The notes under the pieces: model-generated | Database searches by the model: none | Told to the model about the DNA's origin: nothing | The model's input: the letters and a program-made list of their open reading frames with translations, nothing else | Translations under genes and position numbers: made by a program | Assembly: GCA_902727915.1 (NCBI GenBank) | Contig: CACVAU010000072.1 | Coordinates: 1 to 64,000, forward strand | DNA length: 64,000 nt | Reading direction: 5' to 3' | DNA from: an uncultured Sulfurovum sp. | GTDB taxonomy: Bacteria; Campylobacterota; Campylobacteria; Campylobacterales; Sulfurovaceae | Shown here: positions 43,340 through 51,463 of the stretch, in pieces | Layout of the letters: each line of letters starts with the position of its first letter | Position numbering within the stretch: position 1 is the first letter of the stretch

Positions 43340-44797
43340 TTATTTAACCTTTTCTGTGTTAGGATAGATAAATGAAACTTCTTTTAAAAGTTTTACTTTT
43401 TCAGGTTCACTTGTAGAGTAAGCGCTTAATTGTATGCTGTGTACAGAGTCTTTAGATGCTTGGTTACTTAAGTTTTTATTGGTTGAAAGTATTAAGACTT
43501 CTTTGGTGCCTTTTCCTGCTTTTACGGTTGTTTCTTTAAATCTTTTAATGGTTATTTTATCAGCATATTCACCCACAACTTTTAGTTTATAAGTATGTTG
43601 ATTTGCCTCAGTATTTTTAAAGAACATGAGGTAATCATTACTGACTGTTTGACCTTCTATTTTATAAAGTCTATGTCCTTTGTTAATGTCTAAAATCATG
43701 TATTCTTTTTCGCCACTCATTACAATAAGTATGGCAACAATAAGTGCTAAAGCAACAGCATACATGTAACTTACTGGTCTTAACATTTTTGTCTCTTTAC
43801 CTTCATAGGCTGTGGCATTACTTGACCATTGTACCAATGATTCCTTACCAAGGTTCCCCATAACAGTTGTACAAGCATCAACACACTCTAAACAGTTAAT
43901 ACACTCGAGTTGTAGACCTTTTCTAATGTCAATGTGTGTTGGACAAACAGTTACACACTTTTCACAGGTAGTACATTCATTCTCTTCTTCAGGCAAATCT
44001 TTTTGTTTAAAGACTAACTTTTCTTTTTTATCATCATAAATTTGTCCACCACGTACAGGGTTATAAATGGCTTGAAGGGTGTTTTCATCATAAAGGACAG
44101 ACTGTATACGAGAATACGGACATATATAGGCACACCAGTCTTCTTTTAGAAAAATAACATCATAAACAAGAAAGGCAACAATTCCAAGTATCATTCCCAT
44201 AAGTATAGGGTGTTCAGCTGGTGACATGATATAGTTAAAAAAGTCTTCAGGTGGTACAAAGAACCATGTAAAGTTGGCAGCAGCAATAAAAGCTAATAGT
44301 GTCCAAATGCTAATGGCAATAACACGTTTAACAGCATTTTCTTTGGTACTATAGTTTGGCTCTTTTTGTTTGTTAGAGATTCTTTTTCGCATACCCAATA
44401 GTTTTGTTTCTATAAGGTCACGGTAGATAACCCTAAAGATGGTTTGAGGACAAGCCCAACCACAAAAAACACGACCCCCAACAGAAGTAGCTGCAAAAAT
44501 ACCAATAAAGAGTAACATAAGGACAAATGGCATCATATAAAGTTCTTGCATGTCAAAAAGTGTTCCCATTAAATGGAGTTGTTGTTTGTCAAAAGAGAGT
44601 AAAAATATGTGATATCCATCAATGCTGATAAAGGGTAAACTCAATGAGAAGATGGTGATTAAGATATAAACATAGTAGCGTTTGATTCTAAAGGGCATTT
44701 TGAGTTCAAGTTTTTTAGCTTTTTCTTTTTTTTTAGCTTTTTCAGTTTGGGTAGTTGTTTGTGCTATTTCGTCATTCTTTAAATTTTGAACTTCCAT
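43340..44797 (-). CDS. ccoG: cbb3 oxidase accessory protein CcoG (RdxA/FixG)
   Basis: 485 residues. Membrane segments near 40-60, 90-110, 160-180, 200-220 and 345-365. Polyferredoxin motifs: CGWACPQTI near 125, CPYSR near 225, then CTTCEKCVTVC and CINCLECVDAC for two 4Fe-4S clusters. The C-terminal 120 residues form the periplasmic Ig-like domain. CcoG reduces copper(II) for insertion in CcoN. It is divergent from ccoI, which lies on the other side of a 114-bp intergenic region with repeated 16-mers. Confidence 0.93.
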   Translation of the reverse strand: MEVQNLKNDEIAQTTTQTEKAKKKEKAKKLELKMPFRIKRYYVYILITIFSLSLPFISIDGYHIFLLSFDKQQLHLMGTLFDMQELYMMPFVLMLLFIGIFAATSVGGRVFCGWACPQTIFRVIYRDLIETKLLGMRKRISNKQKEPNYSTKENAVKRVIAISIWTLLAFIAAANFTWFFVPPEDFFNYIMSPAEHPILMGMILGIVAFLVYDVIFLKEDWCAYICPYSRIQSVLYDENTLQAIYNPVRGGQIYDDKKEKLVFKQKDLPEEENECTTCEKCVTVCPTHIDIRKGLQLECINCLECVDACTTVMGNLGKESLVQWSSNATAYEGKETKMLRPVSYMYAVALALIVAILIVMSGEKEYMILDINKGHRLYKIEGQTVSNDYLMFFKNTEANQHTYKLKVVGEYADKITIKRFKETTVKAGKGTKEVLILSTNKNLSNQASKDSVHSIQLSAYSTSEPEKVKLLKEVSFIYPNTEKVK

Positions 44798-44860
44798 TTA
44801 TTGTCCTTTAATTTGTTATAATAATTAGAAGTATAGTTAATTAATGCTATAAATGTACTT

Positions 44861-44898
44861 ATAATTTAAAATTATATATTTAATAATTTAAAATTATA
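44861..44898. repeat. Two direct copies of a 16-bp near-palindrome between ccoG and ccoI
   Basis: ATAATTTAAAATTATA occurs at 44861-44876 and again at 44883-44898, exactly 22 bp start to start (two helical turns). Each copy is almost its own reverse complement. They sit in the shared promoter region of ccoG and ccoI, the second one ending 13 bp before the ccoI start. Could be paired operators or a curved AT element. Confidence 0.6.
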
Positions 44899-44911
44899 AC
44901 TAGGAGTAAAT

Positions 44912-47305
44912 TTGTCTGATATAAAATGTAGTCATTGTCAATTAACCTTTAGTGAGTCTATTTTAATTAAAGAAGAACCTTCCTTATATTTTTGTTGTAA
45001 GGGTTGTCAGGGTGTTTACCATTTATTAAAAGAAGATGGGCTTGATGCTTTTTATGACAAAATGCGTAATGATACCATTGCACCACCCATAGAGAGCCAG
45101 AATGATGCAGGTAGTTTTGACTTGGAGAGTTTTAAACAACGTTATATTAAAACAGATACTGATGGTTTCTCACGAGTTGATTTAGTCATTGAGGGCATTC
45201 ATTGTGCTGCCTGTGTTTGGTTAAATGAAAAAGTAATTAACCAAACAGAAGGTGTTTTGGAAGTAACCATTAATTTTTCAAACAACAAAGCAAAAATTGT
45301 TTGGGATGAAGAGACGGTTAAACTCTCTACTATTATAGACAAGATTCGTTCAGTAGGATATAACGCATATCCATATGATTTTAATGAAGCATCAGAACAA
45401 TCCATAAAAGCAAAACGAGATTATATTACACGTGTGGGGGTTGCCATATTTGGAACCATGAACATTATGATGATTGCTGTTGCTAAGTATGCTGGTTACT
45501 TTTCAGGAATGGATACTGAAGTTTTACATATGATTCATGTTGTTGAGTTTATTTTCTCCTCAATGGTACTTTTTTATTCTGGATGGGTTTTTTTTAAAGG
45601 GGCTTACTATGGTTTAAAAAATAAAATAGTCAATATGGACTTATTGGTCGCAGGTGGAGCGACCATTACTTATATTTATTCATTGAGCATTTTGTTTGGA
45701 GCCCAAGGAGAAAGTTATTTTGATTCTGTTGCCATGATTATCATGTTTGTACTGGTTGGTAAGTATTTAGAGGTTTTAGGTAAAAAGTCAGCTATGGACA
45801 GTATGGATAAGATGAAAAATGAAATACCCTTGGAAGCAACCGTGCTTAAAGAGGGTGTTAAATCAGTAGTCTTACTCGATCAAATAGAAGTAGGGGATAT
45901 TATAGAGGTTAAAAATGGTGAGAAAGCATCGGTCGATGGTAAGTCCATTGTGGAACTTGCTACTTTTGATGAGCGTTCTTTGAGTGGAGAATCCTTACCT
46001 GTAGAGAAACATAAAGCAGACAGTATCTTTTCAGGGACTATTAACATCGGTAGGGTGATGAGGTATGAGGCCAGTAAAAACTATGCAAACTCCACACTTA
46101 ATACCATGATGAGCCTTTTAGAAGATTCTTTAGCTTCAAAACCAAAAATAGAAGAGATGACAAATAGACTCTCTAAGCATTTTTCATTGTTTATTATTGT
46201 CTTGGCTATTTTGTCTTTTTGTACTTGGTATCTCTATTCAGGTGACTTTGAAAAGTCGTTGATAATTACCATTTCGGTTATTGTTATTGCTTGTCCTTGT
46301 GCTTTAGCTTTGGCTACACCTATTGCTTCTTTGGTTGGAATATCATGGGCAACACAAAAAGGTTTATTGTTTAAAGAAGCAAAGTTTATTGAGACTTTTT
46401 CACAAGCCACAACGGTTGTGGTTGACAAAACAGGAACCATTACGGAGGGAAATTTAAAGGTAAAGCATCAAACAGAAGTATTGACTAGTGAAAATTTAGC
46501 GTTATTGTTCGCTTTGGCTGATGCGTCTTTACATCCTGTTAGTAAGGCAATTAAAAAATATCTTCTAGCTGAATATAAAACAATTGAAGGGAAAGATTTA
46601 AAAAATATTGAACAGATATCAGCTCAAGGGTTGGAAGCTGAATTTGAGACTAAAAAGCTTTTAGGAGGTAATAGTAAACTGATGAAAGCTTATGGTATAG
46701 AAGTGGAAACAAGTACTTCTACAGTTTATCATTTTGCTATTAATGGGGTGTTAGTGACAAGCTTTGAATTGGAAGATAGTATTAAAGAAGATGTTCAAGC
46801 ATTGGTGCGTTACTTTAAGTTGAATAATATTGACTTGCTTATGGCAACAGGAGACAATGCTGTTGTTGCACATAAGGTAGCTCAAGAAGTAGGTATAGAG
46901 AAGGTTAAAGCTGAGATGTCACCCATTGATAAAGCTGAATTGATTAGCGAACTTCAAAAAGACGGTAAGAAAGTTGTGATGATTGGTGATGGAATTAATG
47001 ATACTTTAGCCCTTTCACGTGCTGATATAGCCATTGCTATGGGTTCAGGAGCCGATGTTGCCCTTGCTATGTCAGATGTGGTGGTGCTAAATAATTCACT
47101 GAATGGTGTTAAAGACTCTTTTGTGATTTCACGACGAACCTATAAGTTTATTAAAGAAAATTTGATGTTATCATTATTGTATAATGTCTTAACAATTCCC
47201 CTGGCTATTGCTGGATATGTTATGCCCTTAGTTGCTGCACTTTCTATGAGTTTAAGTTCACTCATGGTAGTAGGGAATTCTCTTAGAATTAAAAATGAAA
47301 AATAA
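44912..47305 (+). CDS. ccoI: cbb3-type copper-exporting P-type ATPase CcoI (FixI)
   Basis: 797 residues. An N-terminal CcoI-type metal-binding region (KCSHC, FCCKGC), then an HMA domain with CAAC at 98-101, eight membrane helices, the copper site CPC in ACPCALALATP, phosphorylation motif VDKTGTITEG and hinge GDGINDTLALSRAD. It moves copper from the cytoplasm for cbb3 assembly. The start is TTG at 44912 behind AGGAG at 44902-44906; no ATG is available in this reading. Followed 18 bp later by ccoS. Confidence 0.95.
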   Translation: MSDIKCSHCQLTFSESILIKEEPSLYFCCKGCQGVYHLLKEDGLDAFYDKMRNDTIAPPIESQNDAGSFDLESFKQRYIKTDTDGFSRVDLVIEGIHCAACVWLNEKVINQTEGVLEVTINFSNNKAKIVWDEETVKLSTIIDKIRSVGYNAYPYDFNEASEQSIKAKRDYITRVGVAIFGTMNIMMIAVAKYAGYFSGMDTEVLHMIHVVEFIFSSMVLFYSGWVFFKGAYYGLKNKIVNMDLLVAGGATITYIYSLSILFGAQGESYFDSVAMIIMFVLVGKYLEVLGKKSAMDSMDKMKNEIPLEATVLKEGVKSVVLLDQIEVGDIIEVKNGEKASVDGKSIVELATFDERSLSGESLPVEKHKADSIFSGTINIGRVMRYEASKNYANSTLNTMMSLLEDSLASKPKIEEMTNRLSKHFSLFIIVLAILSFCTWYLYSGDFEKSLIITISVIVIACPCALALATPIASLVGISWATQKGLLFKEAKFIETFSQATTVVVDKTGTITEGNLKVKHQTEVLTSENLALLFALADASLHPVSKAIKKYLLAEYKTIEGKDLKNIEQISAQGLEAEFETKKLLGGNSKLMKAYGIEVETSTSTVYHFAINGVLVTSFELEDSIKEDVQALVRYFKLNNIDLLMATGDNAVVAHKVAQEVGIEKVKAEMSPIDKAELISELQKDGKKVVMIGDGINDTLALSRADIAIAMGSGADVALAMSDVVVLNNSLNGVKDSFVISRRTYKFIKENLMLSLLYNVLTIPLAIAGYVMPLVAALSMSLSSLMVVGNSLRIKNEK

Positions 47306-47322
47306 AAGATAAAGGAACAAAG

Positions 47323-47547
47323 ATGAATGAAGTATTACAATTAGAGTTAATTGTTGGGGTAGTGGTAACATTTGTGCTTATTATGATATTTGTGGCATCA
47401 GCCAAAAAAGGAAACTTCGATGACCAAAAAAAGATGATGGACGGTATGCTTTTTGATTCACCAGATGACTTACGAGCAGCAGCTGAACAAGAAGCAAAAC
47501 AAGAAGAGATGAGGGCTAAAAAACGAAAAACAAAACCAGAAGAGTAA
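47323..47547 (+). CDS. ccoS: cbb3-type oxidase assembly protein CcoS
   Basis: 74 residues: one membrane helix (about 9-27), then SAKKGNFDDQKKMMDGMLFD, which is the G-x-F-D-D ... FD signature of CcoS. The C-terminus is a charged helix rich in Ala/Gln/Lys. CcoS is needed for haem and copper insertion in CcoN, mechanism unknown. In operon with ccoI, AAAGGA site. A terminator hairpin overlaps its stop codon. Confidence 0.9.
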   Translation: MNEVLQLELIVGVVVTFVLIMIFVASAKKGNFDDQKKMMDGMLFDSPDDLRAAAEQEAKQEEMRAKKRKTKPEE

Positions 47548-47560
47548 TTCTACTCTTTTT
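47540..47560 (+). terminator. Intrinsic terminator after ccoIS
   Basis: AAGAGTA / TACTCTT with loop ATTC, a 7-bp stem followed by TTTC. The stop codon of ccoS lies in the stem-loop. The rest of the following 245 bp up to the next gene is AT-rich, with one 6-bp inverted repeat ACTTAA-N6-TTAAGT at 47724-47741. Confidence 0.75.
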
Positions 47561-47805
47561 CTTATTCCTCTCTTTCAAATAATATTTAAAAGTAAAAAAT
47601 AACTACTCAATTAATTGTCATATTTAATTTTATTTTTTTTAGATAACAGGTATTTTTAATTTGATATTTTATTTTAAATATATATTAATAAATCAATTTT
47701 TCCACGTAAATTACACGTTTAAGACTTAAAATATGTTAAGTTTTATGTGATATTTAAAATATATTACAAAAAAATTTAATTTTTAAGTTATAAAAAAGGT
47801 TTTTT

Positions 47806-47991
47806 ATGTTTAATTTTTCTTTGGTTTTAATTCTTGTTCTTATGTGTAATGGATGTGCATCTAGTACCCCAAATAGTTCAGTGGTCGAAAATAAAAGTGT
47901 TAAAGTGGATAGGTTGAAAAAGTATGCAAGTAATGTGGGTTGTAAAATGTTAGAAAATGGTTATATGGTTTGTCCTAAAGAGATGAAGTAA
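47806..47991 (+). CDS. Small lipoprotein of unknown function
   Basis: 61 residues. Hydrophobic N-terminus, then a weak lipobox MCNGC (about C17) followed by ASSTPNSSVVENKSV. The remaining 45 residues contain two cysteines (VGCKMLENGYMVCPKEM), spaced eleven apart, that could pair or bind a metal. AAAAAGG precedes the ATG at short distance. No family recognised. It lies between the ccoIS terminator and fixH, on the opposite strand from fixH. Confidence 0.6.
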   Translation: MFNFSLVLILVLMCNGCASSTPNSSVVENKSVKVDRLKKYASNVGCKMLENGYMVCPKEMK

Positions 47992-48055
47992 TAAATTGGT
48001 TTTCAATATTAACCCAAAACTTGTTTGGGTTAAGGTTCTTTGTGATTACTTGAAA

Positions 48056-48616
48056 TCACATTTTATTTAAATAGGCTGGAACTTCTGAATAGCCAATTAA
48101 ATCATCTATTTCTACTTTTAAAACTAAGGTATAACGACCTTTTTTTGTAAGTTCTATTGGACTGGTACGATAGTGATTATTGTGATACTTAACATTCTTT
48201 TCTAGGTAATCATCATATCGACTATGAGGACGTGTTAATTGAAAGGTAACTTTTGCATTGTCTATGACTGAAAGATTATGTGTTGTAATGGCATAGGTAA
48301 AACTATTGAATCCAGATGTTAATTTAATGGGCGTTGTTTGCGCTCTTTTAGCATTGGTATTTTTTTCTTCATCACTGAGTTCTATAAGTTCTATATTTTT
48401 AAGGCTTATTTTGTATTTAGCTTTAAATTTTGCTTCAAGTTCCATAATCTCATTGATATTCATATCAGCCATTTGATATTTTAACATGTAGTTATTGGAT
48501 TCATGTACTGGTATGGAAACAGCTTGTTTAACTGTCCAAATAACCATGGCAATACCAAAAGAGAGTATTCCCATGACAAAGAGAAACCAAAACCGATTTT
48601 GATTTTTTTTAGTCAT
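48056..48616 (-). CDS. ccoH: FixH/CcoH family protein
   Basis: 186 residues. One membrane helix near residues 10-30 (FWFLFVMGILSFGIAMVIWTV in pieces), then a periplasmic part with DAKVTFQLTRPHSRYDDYLE and KGRYTLVLKVEIDDLIGY, the C-terminal beta pattern of FixH. An extra helical segment (about 50-85) is longer than in Rhizobium FixH. CcoH takes part in late cbb3 assembly and binds CcoN. It is the last gene of the ccoN operon, overlapping the previous gene by 8 bp. Confidence 0.85.
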   Translation of the reverse strand: MTKKNQNRFWFLFVMGILSFGIAMVIWTVKQAVSIPVHESNNYMLKYQMADMNINEIMELEAKFKAKYKISLKNIELIELSDEEKNTNAKRAQTTPIKLTSGFNSFTYAITTHNLSVIDNAKVTFQLTRPHSRYDDYLEKNVKYHNNHYRTSPIELTKKGRYTLVLKVEIDDLIGYSEVPAYLNKM

Positions 48617-49241
48617 TTCTTTTCCTCATGAAAATTGGACGTAATAAATAGATCCAAGTTACTAAAATAAGACCTATGATAAGAATAACACGTAAAAAAG
48701 ATATCATGGTTCTTGTGTCATTCTCAATGGTTGTTGTCATCTCTATACCTTTAGAATGTGCAATGTTGTCTGCTAGTTCTGAATAAGCTTGAACAACACC
48801 AATATTTTCTTTGTCTTCTTTAGAATTTTTATCTTTAACAGTTATGACATTTAGTCCTGAATCACGTACATCAGAATAATCATAAAGCTTTGCCACTTCT
48901 TGAGATGAAGGGATAATGCCCACGCGTCCTGTAGATTCACTTTTTTCTGTAATACGTGCATTTGGTGCAAATATATAAAGCACATAAGGTATACTCATCT
49001 TACTGGCATACTTTTTTGAATATTGAACTAGGTTAAATCCAATAGGAAATGCTTCATTTGTTGTTAAAGCATAAGCGTTAATGGATGTCTTTGTGGTTAA
49101 TTCATTTCCCATTTTATCTATGAGTTCAATGGCTTCAGGTTTTAAGGTATCATCTTTAAGTACAAAAGGCGAGGAATTAAGCAGTAGGGGGAGAAGAAAA
49201 GCGAGAAGTATCGCCTTTCTGATTGTAAATATGCTAGGCAT
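48609..49241 (-). CDS. Membrane-anchored periplasmic protein of the cbb3 operon, unknown
   Basis: 210 residues from the ATG at 49241 (an in-frame TTG three codons earlier is unlikely). Signal-like N-terminus, a periplasmic domain (about 25-180) and a C-terminal membrane helix at about 188-205 ending RKRND. The domain pattern LIDKMGNELTTKTSINAYALTT and YASKMSIPYVLYIFAPNARITEKSES resembles a TPM-type fold (repair or maturation proteins), but the match is weak. It starts two bases after the stop of the small peptide gene and overlaps ccoH, so it is an integral part of the oxidase operon. Confidence 0.7.
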   Translation of the reverse strand: MPSIFTIRKAILLAFLLPLLLNSSPFVLKDDTLKPEAIELIDKMGNELTTKTSINAYALTTNEAFPIGFNLVQYSKKYASKMSIPYVLYIFAPNARITEKSESTGRVGIIPSSQEVAKLYDYSDVRDSGLNVITVKDKNSKEDKENIGVVQAYSELADNIAHSKGIEMTTTIENDTRTMISFLRVILIIGLILVTWIYLLRPIFMRKRND

Positions 49242-49242
49242 A

Positions 49243-49344
49243 TTAACCAACGTAAAGTAGGTTATTTGTAAATGAAAGGTAAATTGCCATAATGGCAGAA
49301 CCTACCATACAAGCTATTAAGATTTTGTCCATATATTTAATCAT
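49243..49344 (-). CDS. 33-residue single-helix membrane peptide in the cbb3 operon
   Basis: A short reading frame not likely to be found by standard gene callers: MIKYMDKILIACMVGSAIM, then AIYLSFTNNLLYVG. One membrane helix (about 8-24). AAAGGA stands 6 bases before the ATG and overlaps the stop codon of the DUF4006 gene; the stop of this frame is one base before the next ATG. Such coupling at both ends is strong evidence of translation. CcoM of Pseudomonas (about 36 aa) is a small single-helix subunit of cbb3; this peptide could play a similar part, but no sequence match was established. Confidence 0.72.
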   Translation of the reverse strand: MIKYMDKILIACMVGSAIMAIYLSFTNNLLYVG

Positions 49345-49354
49345 AGGTTATCCT

Positions 49355-49600
49355 TTATTCGTTATCTGTTTTTGGTGATTGAAAAGAGTATTGTCTTTGG
49401 GTCTCTAAGTCATCAATCATTTTAACATTTTTTATGTCTCTAATTGGTCCCTCATCATAAGGTGCAACAGCACCATAACGATAAGTTACAATAACTGCGA
49501 GTTGAAGAAAAATCAATACACCAATAAGTAAGAGAACTGCAATAAGCATTCCTGGAATACCATGAATACTCCAAATGCTTCTTTTTTTATTGTCTGCCAT
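49355..49600 (-). CDS. DUF4006 family membrane protein
   Basis: 81 residues. SIWSIHGIPGMLIAVLLL begins the family signature, one membrane helix about 16-38, then VIVTYRYGAVAPYDEGP and a hydrophilic tail. DUF4006 proteins occur almost only next to ccoNOQP in Campylobacterota, so a subunit or assembly role in cbb3 oxidase is likely. It lies 10 bp after ccoP. Confidence 0.85.
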   Translation of the reverse strand: MADNKKRSIWSIHGIPGMLIAVLLLIGVLIFLQLAVIVTYRYGAVAPYDEGPIRDIKNVKMIDDLETQRQYSFQSPKTDNE

Positions 49601-49610
49601 ACCAAACTCC

Positions 49611-50555
49611 TTATTGCGCTATTGACTGAATATAGGCAGTCAATGCTTTTTCTTGAATAGGGGTAATCATGGTTTTAAATGCTGGCATTGTACCAATGAT
49701 ACCTTTTTTTCCATGTTGTAACGTTTTTGTCATTAATATATTGTCATAGCCAGTAAGGTCTGGAGCCAAACCATTGTTACCTTTTGAATCAGCACCATGA
49801 CATGAAGTACATGCTACATAAGATGCAGGTGCTTCACCCTTTAATCCACCAGCAACATAGGCAGCAATTTCTTTAGCAGCTTCACCTGATGCTGTACCTG
49901 GAGGCATCATTGGCATTTGGTAATGTAATTGGCTTGAACCATTTTTAATAACATCTAAAATTTGTGCTTCAGACATTCTTTTGGTTAAATCTTGTGCTTT
50001 ACCTGAAAGTCCATCACCTGTATTTCCATGACAAGGCGCACATTGTACGAAGTAAAGCGATTTACCCATATTTTTAAGTTCTTCTGGACTGGCATTTTCA
50101 AATTTCTTTTCATAGGTGGCTTTATGCGCTAAAACTTCTTCATTGTATTGACCAATCTGAGAAAATTGGTCTACAGGATAAGCAATGAGTCCATACCACA
50201 TAGACCAGAAGAATACAGCTAGAAAAGAGTAAGCCCATCCTGATGGTAATTCATTGGTTCTTTCACCTATTCCATCCCAGTTTTCATCAACCAGTTCACC
50301 TGTTGCTGTTTCTGTTTTCATCTGACCAATATATTTAGTCGTAACATAGGCAGTAATACCTGCGATAGCTAATGCTCCAGCCATGGTAATGGCATTAATA
50401 GCACGTCCAGATATAATGGAATCAATTGCACCACTTACTGAACCATCTTTAAAGACTTCTCCTAAGATGTCTATATTTAAATTCATTACAACTGCAATTG
50501 TTGCAATCATAAGGAGTGCAGCAAACCCTAATGTTTTTATCATTATTGCATTCAT
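49611..50555 (-). CDS. ccoP: cbb3-type cytochrome c oxidase, di-haem subunit CcoP
   Basis: 314 residues. Two membrane segments near 7-26 and 50-68, plus one near 108-125, then two class I cytochrome c domains with CAPCHG (about 173) and CTSCHG (about 252), each followed by a Met ligand region (YQMPMMPP, GTMPAF). It takes electrons from cytochrome c and passes them to CcoO and CcoN. The start overlaps the ccoQ stop by 4 bp (ATGA type). An extra first membrane helix, compared with alphaproteobacterial CcoP, is usual in Campylobacterota. Confidence 0.95.
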   Translation of the reverse strand: MNAIMIKTLGFAALLMIATIAVVMNLNIDILGEVFKDGSVSGAIDSIISGRAINAITMAGALAIAGITAYVTTKYIGQMKTETATGELVDENWDGIGERTNELPSGWAYSFLAVFFWSMWYGLIAYPVDQFSQIGQYNEEVLAHKATYEKKFENASPEELKNMGKSLYFVQCAPCHGNTGDGLSGKAQDLTKRMSEAQILDVIKNGSSQLHYQMPMMPPGTASGEAAKEIAAYVAGGLKGEAPASYVACTSCHGADSKGNNGLAPDLTGYDNILMTKTLQHGKKGIIGTMPAFKTMITPIQEKALTAYIQSIAQ

Positions 50556-50773
50556 TTATTTTGCTCCTTTTTATTATCTCTTTCGGAAGCAACTTTGTCT
50601 TCTACTGGAGGACTATCGATGTTGTCATCGAGTGCAATTCTTCCATATTTTTCAAAGTCTCGTTCACCTTTTTTTTCTGATCTGTAGAGGTATATAATGT
50701 ACCAGTACAACATCACTGTTAAAAAAATGGTCAAAAAGAACATGCCATAGCCTTGTATATCTTGTATGTCCAT
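50552..50773 (-). CDS. ccoQ: cbb3-type oxidase subunit CcoQ
   Basis: 73 residues. One membrane helix at about 10-30 (GMFFLTIFLTVMLYWYIIYLY split around YRSEKKGERDFE), followed by a charged tail. YRSEKKGERDFEKY is the typical juxtamembrane motif of CcoQ. It stabilises the cbb3 complex. Between ccoO (10-bp gap) and ccoP (4-bp overlap). Confidence 0.9.
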   Translation of the reverse strand: MDIQDIQGYGMFFLTIFLTVMLYWYIIYLYRSEKKGERDFEKYGRIALDDNIDSPPVEDKVASERDNKKEQNK

Positions 50774-50783
50774 TTTCGTCTCC

Positions 50784-51452
50784 TTATTTTAAGCTGTTAA
50801 GATAAGCAATCATGGCTACGATTTCTGGAACATTACCCTCTTCAATCGCTTTTTTAACATCTTCATCTTTCATATCAGCAGCAATTTTTCTAGCATCTTC
50901 TAAAACTTTTGGACGATGTGCTTCCCATGCTGCTCTGGTTCTTTTAAATTCAGGACCATAAGGCGTAAAGAATGCATTTTTAACCGTTACAGCTTCTGCA
51001 TAAGCAGATTCAATATCAGCGACATTTGTAAACATATGTTTATAGGCTGGCATAATTGAACCAGGCACCATTCCTGCTGGATCTAACATATGGTTTTCAT
51101 GCCAATCTGTTGTTCGGTAGTTACCGACACGGTGTAAGTCTGGACCAGTTCTTTTTGAACCCCAAAGGAATGGTCTGTCATAGGCATACTCACCTGATAG
51201 TGAGTATTTACCATAACGGTCTGTTTCAGACTTAAAGGGACGAATCATTTGTGAGTGACAGGCAATACAATTGTCTTTCACATAGATGTTTTTACCTGCA
51301 AGTTCTAAAACAGTTTTAGGCTTTTCTGTTACCAATGGACGGGCAGCTTGTGCAAAGTTTGGAACGATTTCAAGTAATCCTGCAAATGAGATAACGACTG
51401 AAATCATCAAAGCAAAATAAAATGGATTTTTTTCTAACCAATGAAAAAACAT
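50784..51452 (-). CDS. ccoO: cbb3-type oxidase mono-haem subunit CcoO
   Basis: 222 residues. One N-terminal membrane helix (about 12-30), then the haem site CIACHSQMIRPF (about 62-66) and the distal region with PGSIMPAYKHM holding the Met ligand. SGEYAYDRPFLWGSKRTGPDL is the conserved CcoO signature (shown here in full family context only by its start SGEYAYDRPFLWGS). It mediates electron transfer from CcoP to CcoN. Follows ccoN by 11 bp. Confidence 0.95.
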   Translation of the reverse strand: MFFHWLEKNPFYFALMISVVISFAGLLEIVPNFAQAARPLVTEKPKTVLELAGKNIYVKDNCIACHSQMIRPFKSETDRYGKYSLSGEYAYDRPFLWGSKRTGPDLHRVGNYRTTDWHENHMLDPAGMVPGSIMPAYKHMFTNVADIESAYAEAVTVKNAFFTPYGPEFKRTRAAWEAHRPKVLEDARKIAADMKDEDVKKAIEEGNVPEIVAMIAYLNSLK

Positions 51453-51463
51453 AATCTACCTCC

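Noticed and set aside
50383..50697. 104-residue plus-strand frame opposite ccoQ and ccoP
   Set aside because: Both genes on the minus strand are certain; the plus frame mirrors hydrophobic helices.
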